From contig NC_072895.1 in the NCBI RefSeq assembly GCF_027943255.1, positions 24,712,001 through 24,776,000 of the forward strand: a stretch of 64,000 nucleotides of DNA, given 5' to 3'. The translations under genes and the position numbers were made by a program. The notes under the pieces were generated by a model. It was given only the letters and a program-made list of their open reading frames with translations, had not been told where the DNA came from and did not search any database. Below, piece by piece: positions 44,776 through 55,779 of the stretch (its first letter is position 1; each line of letters opens with the position of its first letter). This stretch comes from Anastrepha obliqua (taxonomy: Eukaryota > Arthropoda > Insecta > Diptera > Tephritidae).

Positions 44776-46763
44776 TTCGCCATCACGAAACCTCAAGTGA
44801 ACAGATTTGTCTGGAGACATCAATAGAGAGAGAAGCAGCAGTAAACCACCACAGCACACAGACAAGCAGAAGTGATCAGATTTGTCTTGAAACAACAACA
44901 GAGAGAGAGTAGCAGCACCAAGCCACTACAGTCGCAGTCAGTCACAACAGCACACAAACAAGCAGAAGTGCAGCAGTTGCTCACAATTTGTCATTGACTC
45001 ATATTAATCGACGTCGTCGCCGCCGCCGTCACCACCACCAACAATATTTAACCATTTCTCTTGGCTGTTAGAGTAAATCTCACTTATCACAATGTATGCG
45101 CCGCAGCGAGATCGTCGGCTTATTTGACATACACCAATTATTCGTGGTGAACTGAGAACAACAACAACAACAAAATATAGGGCGTATTGCCCTCAATCAG
45201 TAGTGAAATCGCATGATCTAGCGCTACCAAAGTTTTACTCCTTGACACTGAAGAGAGAAGTTGAAATAATTTAGTTTTTTTTTCTTTGAGAATTTTTTTT
45301 TTATATTTTTTTCTCTAAGTTTTTTTTTTTTTTGCAAGAAAAACAGAGCGCTCTATAAACTATAAAAAACACTATCGTTGCATAAAACCATTAGTGGAGA
45401 AATATTTTTTTTTTGTCAATACGCAGAGCCTAGAAAAATCTACTTGCCGCATGTGGATTCCATCGGTGCTCGTAATTCTGCCAAAGACGTTGTTGAAGTG
45501 GACGACGCCGCATTGCAAAAGTGCAACTAAATTCAAAACGAAAATCGTCAAACCTCAACTGCAAGCAGAAACTGTAGTAGTAGCAGCAGCAACAGCAACA
45601 TTAATAATATTTGTAGCAGTAATAGCGCCAATTATTAGCCGTATAGAAACAGAAGAAACCGTAACAGCTGCAGCGTTTAGCTCCAAGCAACATTGTCGCA
45701 AATTATTTGTCGAGTCTTCTTTAGTGGCATCGTCGTCGTCGTCGTCATCATCGGTGTCCTTGTGCGCACTTGTACTTATTTTTTTTATCGGTCGATTTAT
45801 TCATCGCTCCTATCATTTCCTCCTCTACGCTGTGACATTAAAGTTAGCGTTCTTAATGAATGACATTCGGTTAAAATCACTTCGCAAGCCAACAAAAATA
45901 CTAATAACAACAACTGCAGTACTAATCGAACAAATAATAGCATTAACAGAAATAGCAACAACAAAAGCGCTGAAAGCTATTAGAACAGTGTTGATAGGCA
46001 GCAAACAAATAGAACAACTACATAACAATAAAAACAACAACAATAACAATAGCAATAATAATAATAATCAATTAACAATATTAGCCATTTTTTCAAAACC
46101 AACAACAACCAAAACATTAGCATCAGCATCATCAACAAGAACAAAAATCACCACCTCACAAATCACCAACAGCAGCGAGGCGACCTCCACTCCAATATTA
46201 CCATCAATAAATAGCAAAAACAACATCACGGTGGCCGCTCTTGTTGCATTGCGTCTGTTCAATAAGAACTCCTTCTCGTCGAACAATCACCGTACCTACA
46301 ATAACGGCAGTAAATCGAACAAAGTATTTCTACACTATACACCACGTGATCCGCGTTTAAGAATCGCCAATAGCAATCAAGAAATTTTGATTAATAAACA
46401 CCATTTCGATAGTGTTAGTGAGTTGAAAATAACTGAAGATTTATGCGCTTATGGTGAATTAATTGGGGGCTTCTTCTCCACACCAGCGACATTCAAAATT
46501 GTTATTGCTAATTTAGTGTACTGTGATTGTAATCAAATTAATTGTTGTTGTAATCATAATAATAATAATAATAGAAATAACAGTGAAAGTAAAAGTAAAA
46601 GTGAAAGTGAAAACGAAATTGAAAACAAATTTATTGTAAGCGATTCGAAGCAAAGGCAACTGATTTATGATAAATATTCTTGCAAACTGAAATCGAGTGA
46701 GGAAAAGGAAGCACAACTTAACCAAAGGCAACAGTCTTCAATCTCAATAGTGAACTTTGTACG
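44776..46763 (+). other. host gene internal exon (candidate)
   Basis: A pyrimidine-rich tract ending TTTGTTTCTTTACAG precedes 44776, and CG/GTAAGTG follows at 46764. The block has the CAA/CAG/AAC-rich character of fly UTRs and low-complexity coding exons (CAACAACAACAAC at 45158-45172, AATAATAAT at 46556-46574) and no transposon similarity. Within it, 44802-44876 and 44877-44970 are an imperfect tandem duplication (CAGATTTGTCT ... CAAGCAGAAGTG). It would be an exon of 1988 nt, containing upstream ATGs (for example 45091) before the long ORF. Confidence 0.6.
45394..46763 (+). CDS. possible host coding exon, low-complexity protein, 457 codons, open to the splice donor
   Basis: I do not recognise the product. 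The frame starts at ATG 45394 and is open until the intron: the first in-frame stop (46765-46767) lies within GTAAGT, so the frame would continue into the next exon in phase 2. The protein has a hydrophobic run at about 61-81 (VVVAAATATLIIFVAVIAPI), polySer at 113-120, a second hydrophobic run at 121-135, Asn runs at about 210-225 and near 390-400, many Thr/Ser/Lys, and a Cys cluster (CDCNQINCCCN) near 378-388. The first Met may not be used; the exon may equally be a long 5' UTR whose CAA/AAC richness suppresses stops. Low-complexity content limits any homology judgement. Confidence 0.45.
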
Positions 46764-46951
46764 GTAAGTGTACTTTGTTTTTGTAAACTTTTATACTCGC
46801 ATTCTGTAAAATGTTAGCTTCATATTTTATATACAGTCGCAAATACGAAAATAGGAGTACCAAAAAACTATTCGATTTTTTCAAAAGAATTTTAATCTCT
46901 GAAGTGATTAGAAAGTTTTTATTATTATTTTGAATTTATTATTTATTATTT

Positions 46952-47874
46952 TGAGGGTCGTGCTAGGGCAATCTTTCCAAATAGGCAGGATTGGATCGAG
47001 GCGAAAATCTGCACCAAAGTTTGCACCTCTGTCTTCACTGACGGTTCCAAGATGGAATCGGGAGTCGGAGCAGGGATTTTCTCTAAATCAGCCAATTTAT
47101 CCATCTCCTCTAAACTGCCGAATACTGCTAGTGTTTTTCAAGCAGACGGCTTTGCGACCCTGCTAGCTGGCAAAATACTTAGGGAACGCGGGAGCGAGGG
47201 AGATATGAACATTTTCTCCGATTGTCAAAGCACGATCAAGGCTCTGACGACGCCATGGTGCAGAAAGAAATTAGTAAACTCCTGTACGGAGGAGATCAAA
47301 TCTCTTGGGTGTGCAGGTAACATTTCTCTGATCTGGGTTCCAGGACATAGGAACATAGAGTGAAATGAAATTGCTGATGAGCTTGGCAAGAAGGGGACTG
47401 AATTGGCCTCAGAGACCTCCTACGCGGTCATTGGCATCCCCCTGATAGTTGTTAAAGGGAAACTCCACAAATTATTTCTCAGGAAAGCGCAGAAAAGATG
47501 GAGCTCCATTTCTTCATGTGCTATTTCGAAAACCCTTTGGCCCCAGTACAGTAAACGCAGAGTTTAGAAAGTATTTACCGGTCACTGGACGATCGGCACA
47601 TACACGGAAAAGATAGAGTTACCATTTAACCCCCATTGCAGAAGCAATATAAATGTTCGGGTTTAGCAGCTAGACGATTAAGGTCACTGGGTGCTCGTTT
47701 CTTCGACAGCCTAGGGCAGTGCGCCAACCTAAATCCCATCAATCTTCTCTATTATATCAACAGCCCTGGCTGGCTGTAGATATCTGCCCGTTGGAGGTCT
47801 CGTAATGGTATCAAAACGGCGCTTTAGTGCTACTTGGGGAGACTGGCACTTCAACCATTTCACCTACCTACCTA
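46952..47874 (+). mobile_element. LOA-like retrotransposon, RNase H to 3' end
   Basis: Begins in RNase H: VFTDGSKMESGVGAGIFSKS, TASVFQADGF (Glu of the active site is Asp), NIFSDCQSTIKAL and LIWVPGHRNIE (47052-47363, then a stop), ELGKKGTELASETSYAVIGI, KLFLRKAQKRWSSISSCAIS, and a decayed zinc-knuckle part. The 3' end is the tetranucleotide tail CACCTACCTACCT. The copy at 54008-55140 is its inverted sister. Confidence 0.85.
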
Positions 47875-47884
47875 TTTTGAAATA

Positions 47885-48196
47885 TTAGTTTGGGGGAAAA
47901 AATGTCCATTATTTTCTGGATGGATGGCTGTAGTGATCAATATCTCGTAAAGTATCGATCAGGCCAGTCCGCTGAAATTATGAATGGTATTTCTGGTGAT
48001 GATACTATAACGGCAAAAGAAGGGAATTTTTGGTTTCGTCGATTCCGTTAGGACATTTTTGATGTTCAAGAAAATGTCGAAAATATCGATAAAATCACAG
48101 AAATAATCGAAGTTGATCGGAATATTAGTAATCGTAGCTTCATCCAAGAACTAAAGATCAACCATAAAACAGTTTTAAACCACTTGAACAAACATT
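47885..48196 (+). mobile_element. irritans-like mariner, 5' fragment
   Basis: The 5' end TTAGTTTGGGGGAAAAAATG follows TA (47883-47884), directly after the LOA tail. The + strand reads SAEIMNGISGDDTITAKEGN, FWFRRFR, IFDVQENVENIDKITEIIEV, DRNISNRSFIQELKINHKTV and LNHLNKH: the N-terminal DNA-binding domain. It is cut at 48196, where RTE sequence begins. Confidence 0.82.
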
Positions 48197-48357
48197 GAAT
48201 ACTTTCAGAGCCATATCCGTATTTGTATCCATTCGAATAGCCGCTGAATCTTTATTCGCTGTGCTATGTCTATGTCGTCGTAAAGCTCATACAGCTCATT
48301 GTTACATCGCCTGCGATATTCGTCCCCGCCAACGTGCAAAGGTCCAAAAATCTTGGA
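48197..48357 (-). mobile_element. RTE LINE, internal fragment
   Basis: Minus strand GPLHVGGDEYRRRCNNELYE and LYDDIDIAQRIKIQRL match the RTE ORF at 29484-31214, with about 36 bp missing. Neither 5' nor 3' end is present, so it is a piece left by later rearrangement or insertion. Confidence 0.8.
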
Positions 48358-49160
48358 GATGTATGCCATCTGTCTATGTGCAGAGATAAACTTTGACGGA
48401 AATTTCCGGAATGAGCGCATTGCCATTCTGAGCGACAGTCAGACGGCACTCATGTCCGTCCCTAACGTCCTGTGAGATCAAGTACTCAATGACCGCACTG
48501 ATGCTTCAGTGTATCGAGAAATAGAATCTACTAAAAACGCACAATCGCATCCGGCTAATTTCGGTTCCAGCACACAGGGAATAACTGGAATGAAATAGCG
48601 GACGCATTGGCGAGAGAGACTGCTGCCTCGTCTTTAATGGGGCCCGAGCCTTTCTTTCCTATGGGACAACACACCATCAAGGAGTATTTTATTAGTGCGG
48701 AGCTAAGACTAAAGGAGATTAGGTAGCACCATACTATGGGGCTACGATAGGAGGAATTCTTACTGGGAGGGTACAACCAAAAGAGGTTTAATAAACTCAT
48801 AACCCTCCCCAAGGATATACTGAGAATGCTCACGGGCATTTTCACAGGCCATTGTAGACTAAGCTGTCATCTGCAAATGATTGGGATTTGGTCTAAGGAC
48901 TCCTATCGGTTCAGCGACCATTCTCCGGAGACTCAAATGAGCCTTCTCCTGGAATGCAGCGCTATAGCGCGAAGAAGGTTGAGACATCTTGGCCAACTGC
49001 AGCCAGAAGAAAGTCACATGCGCTCAATTCAACCCAGCTCTATCCAGAGTTTAATAAAGGAACTGTGTCTGGATGAGGTACTGTAATGAGTAGAGAGCAC
49101 AGAAGACCATACGATTGAAGTGCAAACCTCATAAAATATTATATCTATCTATCTAACTAA
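48355..49160 (+). mobile_element. LOA-like retrotransposon, RNase H to 3' tail
   Basis: LEMYAICLCAEINFDGNFRN, ERIAILSDSQTALMSVPNVL (RNase H), NWNEIADALARETAASSLMG (last catalytic region), IKEYFISAELRLKEI, NKLITLPKDILRMLTGIFTG and PETQMSLLLECSAIARRRLR (48826-49086). Cys of the knuckle are partly lost. Ends in a (TATC)n tail at about 49142-49158. A different subfamily from 46952-47874. Confidence 0.8.
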
Positions 49161-49164
49161 ACTG

Positions 49165-49420
49165 CGGGTCATTGAGTCCACCAATTGCTCACATCGCTGC
49201 TTCATAATCTTCAGCCATGCATCTTTAACAATTTCCATAAATTGTTGACTGTTATTCGTTTATTCGTTTTTTCGGTTTGACATTGTGTACCGCTCTTTTT
49301 AAGTCCGCCCACAGATTTTCTACAGGTTTGAGATCGGGTGACTGAACTGGCCATTCCATAAACTCAATTTTTTTTGCGCGAAACTAATCCTTGGCCTTCC
49401 GACTTATGTTTTTAGAATCT
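49165..49420 (-). mobile_element. Tc1-like transposase, C-terminal fragment
   Basis: Minus strand reads KKIEFMEWPVQSPDLKPVEN then LWADLKRAVHNVKP and a final KDAWLKIMKQRCEQLVDSM. The SPDLxPVENLW motif keeps the catalytic Glu of DD34E. Only the last 85 or so residues remain; no TIR seen. Confidence 0.75.
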
Positions 49421-49514
49421 TACGCTGGGTTATGGCATTTCAGAAACTGAAGTTTCAGAATTTCAGAAACTTCCCAAGGTAAAGGGAAATATTTGGGTCT
49501 TATTGTTGAGTTAA

Positions 49515-50093
49515 GGGGGATTCCCATTTCAAACGCCAAAAAATATGGTTGTTTTACGAATTTTTATTGGTAAAACTATCAGTTGAATCTTTTCGAAAAT
49601 TTACAGCCATATTTATTATGCATTATATAAAATCAACTTCAATTTTTGGTCGATTTTCTGGAAAATTGTGGCTTTGACAACGCTCGAGGTGAAATTTCAA
49701 TGAAAATTCCTGGTCGCTGGCCGCCACGATAACTCAGCTCCACGTTGTCTGAAAGGAAAAATTCAAATGGCATTTTACTCCTTATGAATATAGTTTCAGT
49801 ATGAGCTAGTGAAAAAAAATTTCTTCAAAAATTAATATAACTGCGATGGTTGAAAGAGAAAGTTTATTTTTCGCACATTTTTTCCTCGAGCTTCTTTCGT
49901 TGCATTATGGCTCGGTCATTGCTGGCGCGCTTTCTCAGTATTATGGAGCGCGCCGAGTTCATTGATCACGCATAACTTCGTCAATTTAACGAATTTTGTC
50001 ATGAAATTTTGCACAGAGTTCTTTGAAAGTATAATAAACAAGAATTGGTGAACAAAAAATCTATTTTTTGAAGCCGGGGAATGGGAATCCCCC
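49515..50093. mobile_element. TTAA-flanked MITE family E
   Basis: Perfect 14-bp inverted ends GGGGGATTCCCATT, TTAA on both sides (49511-49514, 50094-50097). 579 bp, non-coding. Its first bases (GGGGGA) resemble family C, but the interiors differ. Confidence 0.86.
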
Positions 50094-50377
50094 TTAAATA
50101 TAATTCTTAGATACTTAATACCATCGTTCAGTAGCTCCTTTACAATTTGTCAGTTAATTCTTTCGTAACCTTGAGATTTTTTCCTAATTTATTTAAAAAT
50201 CATTTATTGAAAAACATTTTTCTTGCCAAAATTTGCCAATTGCTTCTGGGGCAATGTTTATAAATTTAACATTTCTGCTAATTTGATAATTATTGTTACT
50301 AGCAACATTTCACAGTAAGTCAAATGCATATTGCTGGCGAAGTTTTCAGGCTGGGAAAGCAGTTAGTACACTTAGTA

Positions 50378-52157
50378 TTTGGTTGTTCAATAAATTTTGG
50401 GGTTCGATAAGAAAAACACAATTTTATGGTTTGAAATGCACTTTATTATTCAGTATAGTCTGCCTGAACATCAATACACTTGAGAGATCCCAATTTATGA
50501 ATTCCATCCCTGAAGTGAGAATCTGGAAGGGCTGCAAAATACGCTTCCACAGCTGCTATGACCTCATCATTTGTTGAAAAACGCTTTCCACGCATGAATT
50601 TTTTAGGGCTGGAAACAGAGGGAAGTCGCTAGTAGCTAAATCTGGTGAACGCGGTAGATGCTCCAACTATTCTAGCTTTAATTCATGGATTTTAGGCACT
50701 GTCAAAGTGCACTTGACACGGAAACGGTGCATTGCCCTGATGAAAAACAGTTTTTTCCTTTGGAAACTGGTTCTTTTACCAAGAATTATTTTTTCTTCAG
50801 CTGGTCTAAAGGGTAACACTAATATTCAGAATTTATTGCATTACCAGTTTGCAAGTAGGTAGTTCACAAACAAAATTCCTTTCGCATCCCAAAAAACTAA
50901 CATCTTCTTGGCCGATTGCTGATTTCTGGACACGAACTCGTTTCGGAGCCAAAAAACCAGATTCACACCACTTTTAGTCTCTTGTCTTGATTTAGGGTCA
51001 TGGCGATGGATCCATGTCTTATCCATAGTGACGAATCTACGCACAAAGCCCACTTTATCCTTTCAAAAACGCTCTGGATGTTGCTGAGAAAGTCGCATTC
51101 GAATGTGTTTATGTTCCATTGTTAGCGAAGACGGCACACAGCTTCCTGAAAGGCAATACTTCAATCAGAATATTGCTTACACTGCCCAATGTGATGATGT
51201 GTGGGATTCTTCTAAATATATTTCAATCACATGACGATTTTCCATTACGGTTTCCTGTATTTTTTCTACGATTTCTGATGTCGTTCCTCTTTTTGGTCGT
51301 CCTTGACGTGGACTACCTGCCTTCAAGGCTTGTACGACCACTTTTAAATTCAGCTACTAATTGATGGCGAAAAGTTCTTATACACTTTCAACATTCGTTC
51401 ATAAATTTCCGTTGCTTTTAAACTTTCACTGCACGATACTTAATTTTTTCCATAGTAGGAAATATTGTGACGCGTCGGTACTAAATGGCTATTAATCAAA
51501 GAATGAATTGCCAGATTGAAATGAAACTTCACAGACCTTCAAATGAAGAGTGTATCGGGTTGCCCATATTCGACGGATTTCGATGACTCTTAGGGCCCAT
51601 TCCAATCGACGAGGCTTGTCCGCTGGCAACAATCTTTGCGTCAATTGAATCTCATACGGGAACAAATGCAAATCAATGCGGATAATTCGTTGTAAAGTGG
51701 TCCGAGCAATGCCCAACTGCTAAGAACGGCGATTTGGGGATGACCTTAGCGACGCCTTTGTCTGTTTTGATTTGGCCTCTTTGGATTAGAAAGAGCATCA
51801 CCAGTCGAAAACCTTTCGTACAAACGTTTAATGGTGTTCTTAGAAGGCGCTTTTTTCACATTATTTAATTTTTTATACGTACGTTGAGTTTTCACAATTG
51901 ACTTCTTTTGTTGAATGTAAATTTCAACAATTTGGGAGCGCTCGCGTGGCGTGTACTGTTCCATGGTAAAAATCTGCTTGGACTGACGCTTCCAACGCGG
52001 TATGTCATTAAACGATCTAACGTCTCTGTCAAAAGATACAGGCTTGCCAGATGGGTCCGTTTGAATATTGGCAACCCTGTACCAACATAACATAGAAAAA
52101 TTAGGCTACTAGCAACGCCCTCTCTTATCGAACCGCAAAACTTAGCGAACAACCTCT
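50378..52157 (-). mobile_element. mariner (DD34D) containing a second mariner
   Basis: Same family as 37840-39006. TIRs include GGTTCGATAAGA (left 50400-50411; right reversed near 52126-52137). Minus-strand pieces: IKYRAVK-type N-terminus near 51450, FVRRFVTMDKTWIHRHDPKS (first catalytic Asp, followed by Lys for Glu), RQETKSGVNLVFWLRNEFVS and AKKMLVFWDAKGILFVNYLL (50841-51053), and HELKLE...-type downstream sequence. A nested element (51481-52079) separates the 5' UTR from the ORF. Confidence 0.85.
51481..52079 (-). mobile_element. DD41D-like mariner, internally deleted, nested in a mariner
   Basis: The 5' end, reversed, is CAGGGTTGCCAATATTC next to TA (52080-52081); the other end is next to TA at 51479-51480, with only a poor TIR. 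The ORF starts MEQYTPRERSQIVEIYIQQK and passes NTIKRLYERFSTGDALSNPK (51746-51960) to GIARTTLQRIIRIDLHLFPY, EIQLTQRLLPADKPRRLEWA (51560-51716). The catalytic core is deleted. The relative at 37840-39006 gives the empty site after TTGGTA. Confidence 0.82.
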
Positions 52158-52159
52158 TA

Positions 52160-53228
52160 ATCTTAAAGCATTTATATATATCCTTAGAAAAGCTTGACTG
52201 TACTTTTATTTTTAAAAATTAAAAAATCAAAAATATGCCATGCCTGGTTCTCTCACCGCCCTCAATTTCTGTAATGCCATAAGATAAATAAGATGGTTAA
52301 GATGCGTAAATTATGTCTGAATTAACCGCTTGCCCTGCCATTTAGCTCGATGAAACTCAGGCTCAAGTGTTACGCATCAACGCGTGGTGAACAGATCAGA
52401 CTGATGCGCGAGATGATGTATGTAACAGGACTTATGAGACTCGTGATTAACTCTGGTGGCCTACAGATAGAAACTAACATTCAATTACGACCCAGGCTCA
52501 TGATATTTACGTTTGGCCCGATGATCTGTTCATGAGCCAATATTCATGTTCGGGCCAAAATTTTCATCACGAGTCAGACTCGTTAAAGCACGGCTAGGGG
52601 TTAATTGAGCTCAATTTCCAACCCTAGTGCTCCTAATCTACACGAAGATCTGCGATTTCGAAAACGCGCCGATTTAGTCATTTTTCCACCCTGTATATAA
52701 TATATAATGCACTAATATTTCATGAAATACCCTTAATGTCGAGTATATTCTAACTTTGTATGATTGGGCACAATACGGATTGCCAAAAGAATGTTTCTAT
52801 TTTCGGTAACAAGAAATGTCTGTAGACATACATAAATATAAACTGTGGCAATGGCATTTTCTTTTCGTCACACTCGCTTTAAATGACATCCCATAATTAT
52901 TTTGAAAACAAACAAAAAGAACTAAGTGAGCAACCAACGTCAAACGACATCCCATAAACAACAATTTTTGCCTTGCGAATAGTTGCTTTTTCGACCTCCC
53001 CATAGAGAAATTTCGTGATTTCCTTACTGATTTTTTTATGTTTATGTTCATTTTTCTATTTTCATACATTTTCTATTTTTTTTTTCGTTTTCATTAGTAA
53101 TGCTTTCTTCTTTATTTGTGTTTGTTAGATGGGACTATTTTTGTAGTATATTTAGGGACTATTTGTTTACCTCTTTTCGGCCACTGCTACTCAATAATAA
53201 AATACAGTGTGCGTATTCGTGGACTTTT
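52160..53228. other. unassigned DNA
   Basis: The part 52320-52640 is GC-richer than the flanks and repeats CATGAGCC/GAGTC-like words, but I could not place it. No gene supported. Confidence 0.3.
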
Positions 53229-53715
53229 TACGAGGGTTGCTTGAAAAGTTCGAGCAAAATCAGAGAGAGTATGTTTAGTTCGTAGCATCTCTTGAAAGAA
53301 CACACACCAAGTTTCAGCCAGATCGCTCTATTACTTTGTGTTTGGCATTCGCTTGAATCGAGGTTGAAGTCGAGTGATTTTAAAGAAATGCACGAAAAAG
53401 AAATTCGTTGGTGGAATTTCACGCATCAGCAGTTGTGGGCGCAAAAGTAATGGAAATACGTTTCAAACTCGTTTCAAATCTCCCCCATTTTCTTCAGACT
53501 TGGCTTCCTCAGGTCACTCGAACTACTATCTGTTATCCAAATTGAAGGAAGAGCTAGCGGGAAAACTACTTTATTCAAGCGAGGAGGTGATTACAGAAAC
53601 GAATGGCTATTTTTTCAGACTTGGACAAAAATCTATTATTCGGAAGTGTTGAACAAACTAGAACAGCATTGGACGAAGTGTATAATCCTTAAAGGAGACA
53701 AAGATGGTGACTAGG

Positions 53716-54006
53716 TTTGCTATTTAGCTGTGAGAAAAAGAAAATTGTGAGTGGAACGTTGGCTTCCACGACACTTGGGGGCTTGGCAACCGAATTCTGC
53801 ACGATCGTTTTTACGTGCAATGTCCAATCAGTCATTGTGCAGATGGCAGCCAAGTGTCATTAGTTGATTTTTTTCGTATATCACTAACACAAGCTCAGTT
53901 TTTTTGTAGACACTCCTCTCCGAGTGACGTCAGCCCATCAGCTGATTCTGTCAAATTCGCTCAGAGGCGAATAACGTTCTGTTAAAGAGCTTACTTTTGA
54001 AATCTT
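53716..54006. mobile_element. unknown dispersed family A, copy 3
   Basis: Starts TTTGCTATTTAGCTGTGAG and runs through GCAACCGAATTCTGCACGAT, ATCACTAACACAAGCTCAGT and CATCAGCTGATTCTGTCAAA to GAAATCTTGAA. The last 10-12 bp (TTCACCATGG) are missing where the LOA tail begins. Confidence 0.75.
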
Positions 54007-54007
54007 G

Positions 54008-55140
54008 AAGGAGGTAGGTAGGTTGGTGAAATGGTTGAAGTGCCAATCTGACACTCCTCAAGTAGCACTAAAGCCCTGTTTTGATACCATTACGAGACCT
54101 CCAACGGGCAGATATCTACCTCCAACCAGATGATGCAATGGAAAGGATTGATGAGATTTAGGTTGGCGCACTGCCCTAGGCTGTCGAAGAAAGGAGCGCT
54201 CAGTGAGCTTAATCGTCTACCTGCCAAACCCGGACATTTACAGAGAAAGTGCTCAACAGTCTCCTTCTCTGAAAAGTACCCACAGCTTCTACAATGAGGA
54301 TTAAATGGTAACCCTAGCTTTTCCGCATGTGTGCTGATCGTCCAAAGTACAGCTAGCTACTAGTTTTTAAATTGAATGGCGAGGAGTCCAAAGGACTTTC
54401 TGAGTCTTTCGTATATTGTACTGGGGCCAAAGGGTTTTCGAAATAGCACATGAAGAAATGGAGCTCCATCTTTTCTGCGCTTTCCTGAGAAATAATTTGT
54501 ACAGTTCCCCTTTAACAACTGTCAGGGGAATGCCGATGACCGGGTAGGAGGTCTCTGAGGCCAATTCAGTCCCCTTCTTGGCAAGCTCATCAGCAATTTC
54601 ATTTCACTCTATGTTCCTATGACCTGGAACCCAGATCAGAGAAATGTTATCTGCTCATGCAAGAGACTTGATCTCCTCCTTACGGCAGTTTACTAATTTC
54701 GTTCTGCACCATGGCGTCGTCAGAGCCTTGATCGCGGCTTGACAATCGGAGAAAATGTTAATATCTCCCTCGCTCCCGCGTTCCCTAAGTATTTTGCATG
54801 GATCGCAAAAACTTCTGCTTGAAAAACACTAGCAGTATTCGGTAGTAGGAAGGAGATAGATATATTGGCTGATTTAGAGAAAACCCCTGCTCCAACTCCC
54901 GATTCCATCTTGGAACCGTCAATGAAGACAGAACTGCAAGCTTCGGCGACGATTTTCCCCTCGATTTTCCTAGCACAACCCTCAAATTCCAGTTTGCGGA
55001 TAGAGAGATCTGTTCAAAGTTCGGTATTAACTGCCTGAAAATGCTGCCATGATCCTTGAGAGATTGCCTCCAGAGGCCAACCTCCTGTATCTTGAAGGAG
55101 ACTATGCCGAAAAATAAAAAAAGGTTTACCCCAAACAATT
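54008..55140 (-). mobile_element. LOA-like retrotransposon, RNase H to 3' end, inverted sister
   Basis: Minus strand. (GGTA)n tail at 54008-54022, then the C-terminal region and RNase H matching 46952-47874 along its whole length: FTDGSKMESGVGAGVFSKSA region (54860-54930), a small frameshift at the AIHAKYLGNAGAREI segment, IWVPGHRNIE-type sequence near 54620, and KLFLRKAQKRWSSISSCAIS (54420-54500). It extends about 180 bp further 5' than its sister, to near 55140. Confidence 0.85.
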
Positions 55141-55779
55141 AAGTTGTTGTTCTTTTTGCACGAACTTTTCAAACGACCCTCGTACACAGCCCAGTGGCTT
55201 AGGACAGCCGAGTGCAATGATCGTTTGACGTTAATTCGCTGCAATTCAACGGCTCTCTCTGAGTATTGACATTTATTTACGTTGATAAATATACATATGT
55301 GTGTATGTGTGTATGTATGTACGTACAGTATTTTGTGCTTAATTGCATCAACAATTTAATGCACACTTAAGATAATTGCGCCAAATTTTTATTGCTTGCG
55401 AATATTTGTATACTTAGCTTAGTTGCCTTATTTCAATTGATTCAATTCTTTGTTTTGGTTTTTTTAAAAACGAGAGTTGTGACATCGGAGACCATTCGCT
55501 CTGGGACCGAGTTCTCAGGGAGACCTGTGATGTAGAACGACTTTAAATATAAAAAATATTTAATAGTAGCCCCCTCCGCGTTTCGATGGTTGGTTATTGT
55601 AAAAATGGATAGTCGAAATAGTCCGTTCTAAAATATTACAAAGCGAGATTGGACCTGCGGAAACATAACTTCAATACAGCGGAGAATTTGTGTTTCTTCG
55701 CAAAATTATTATTATTTTTATTTTAATCAAAATTATTCCATGTAAATAACTCTTATATAAACTGGAGTTGTCATGCAGC

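Larger units (their letters stand above)
53231..55182 (+). mobile_element. mariner shell containing two further elements
   Basis: Ends CGAGGGTTGCTTGAAAAGTT and, reversed, CGAGGGTCGTTTGAAAAGTT, with TA on both sides (53229-53230, 55183-55184). Only an N-terminal scrap near 53388 (MHEKEIR) and the C-terminus (FSSDLASSGHSNYYLLSKLK, EELAGKLLYSSEEVITETNG, 53480-53640) of a DD34D transposase remain; the third catalytic Asp is lost (SSGHSNYY for PSDYY). Family A (53716-54006) and a LOA fragment (54008-55140) lie between the C-terminus and the right TIR. Confidence 0.85.
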
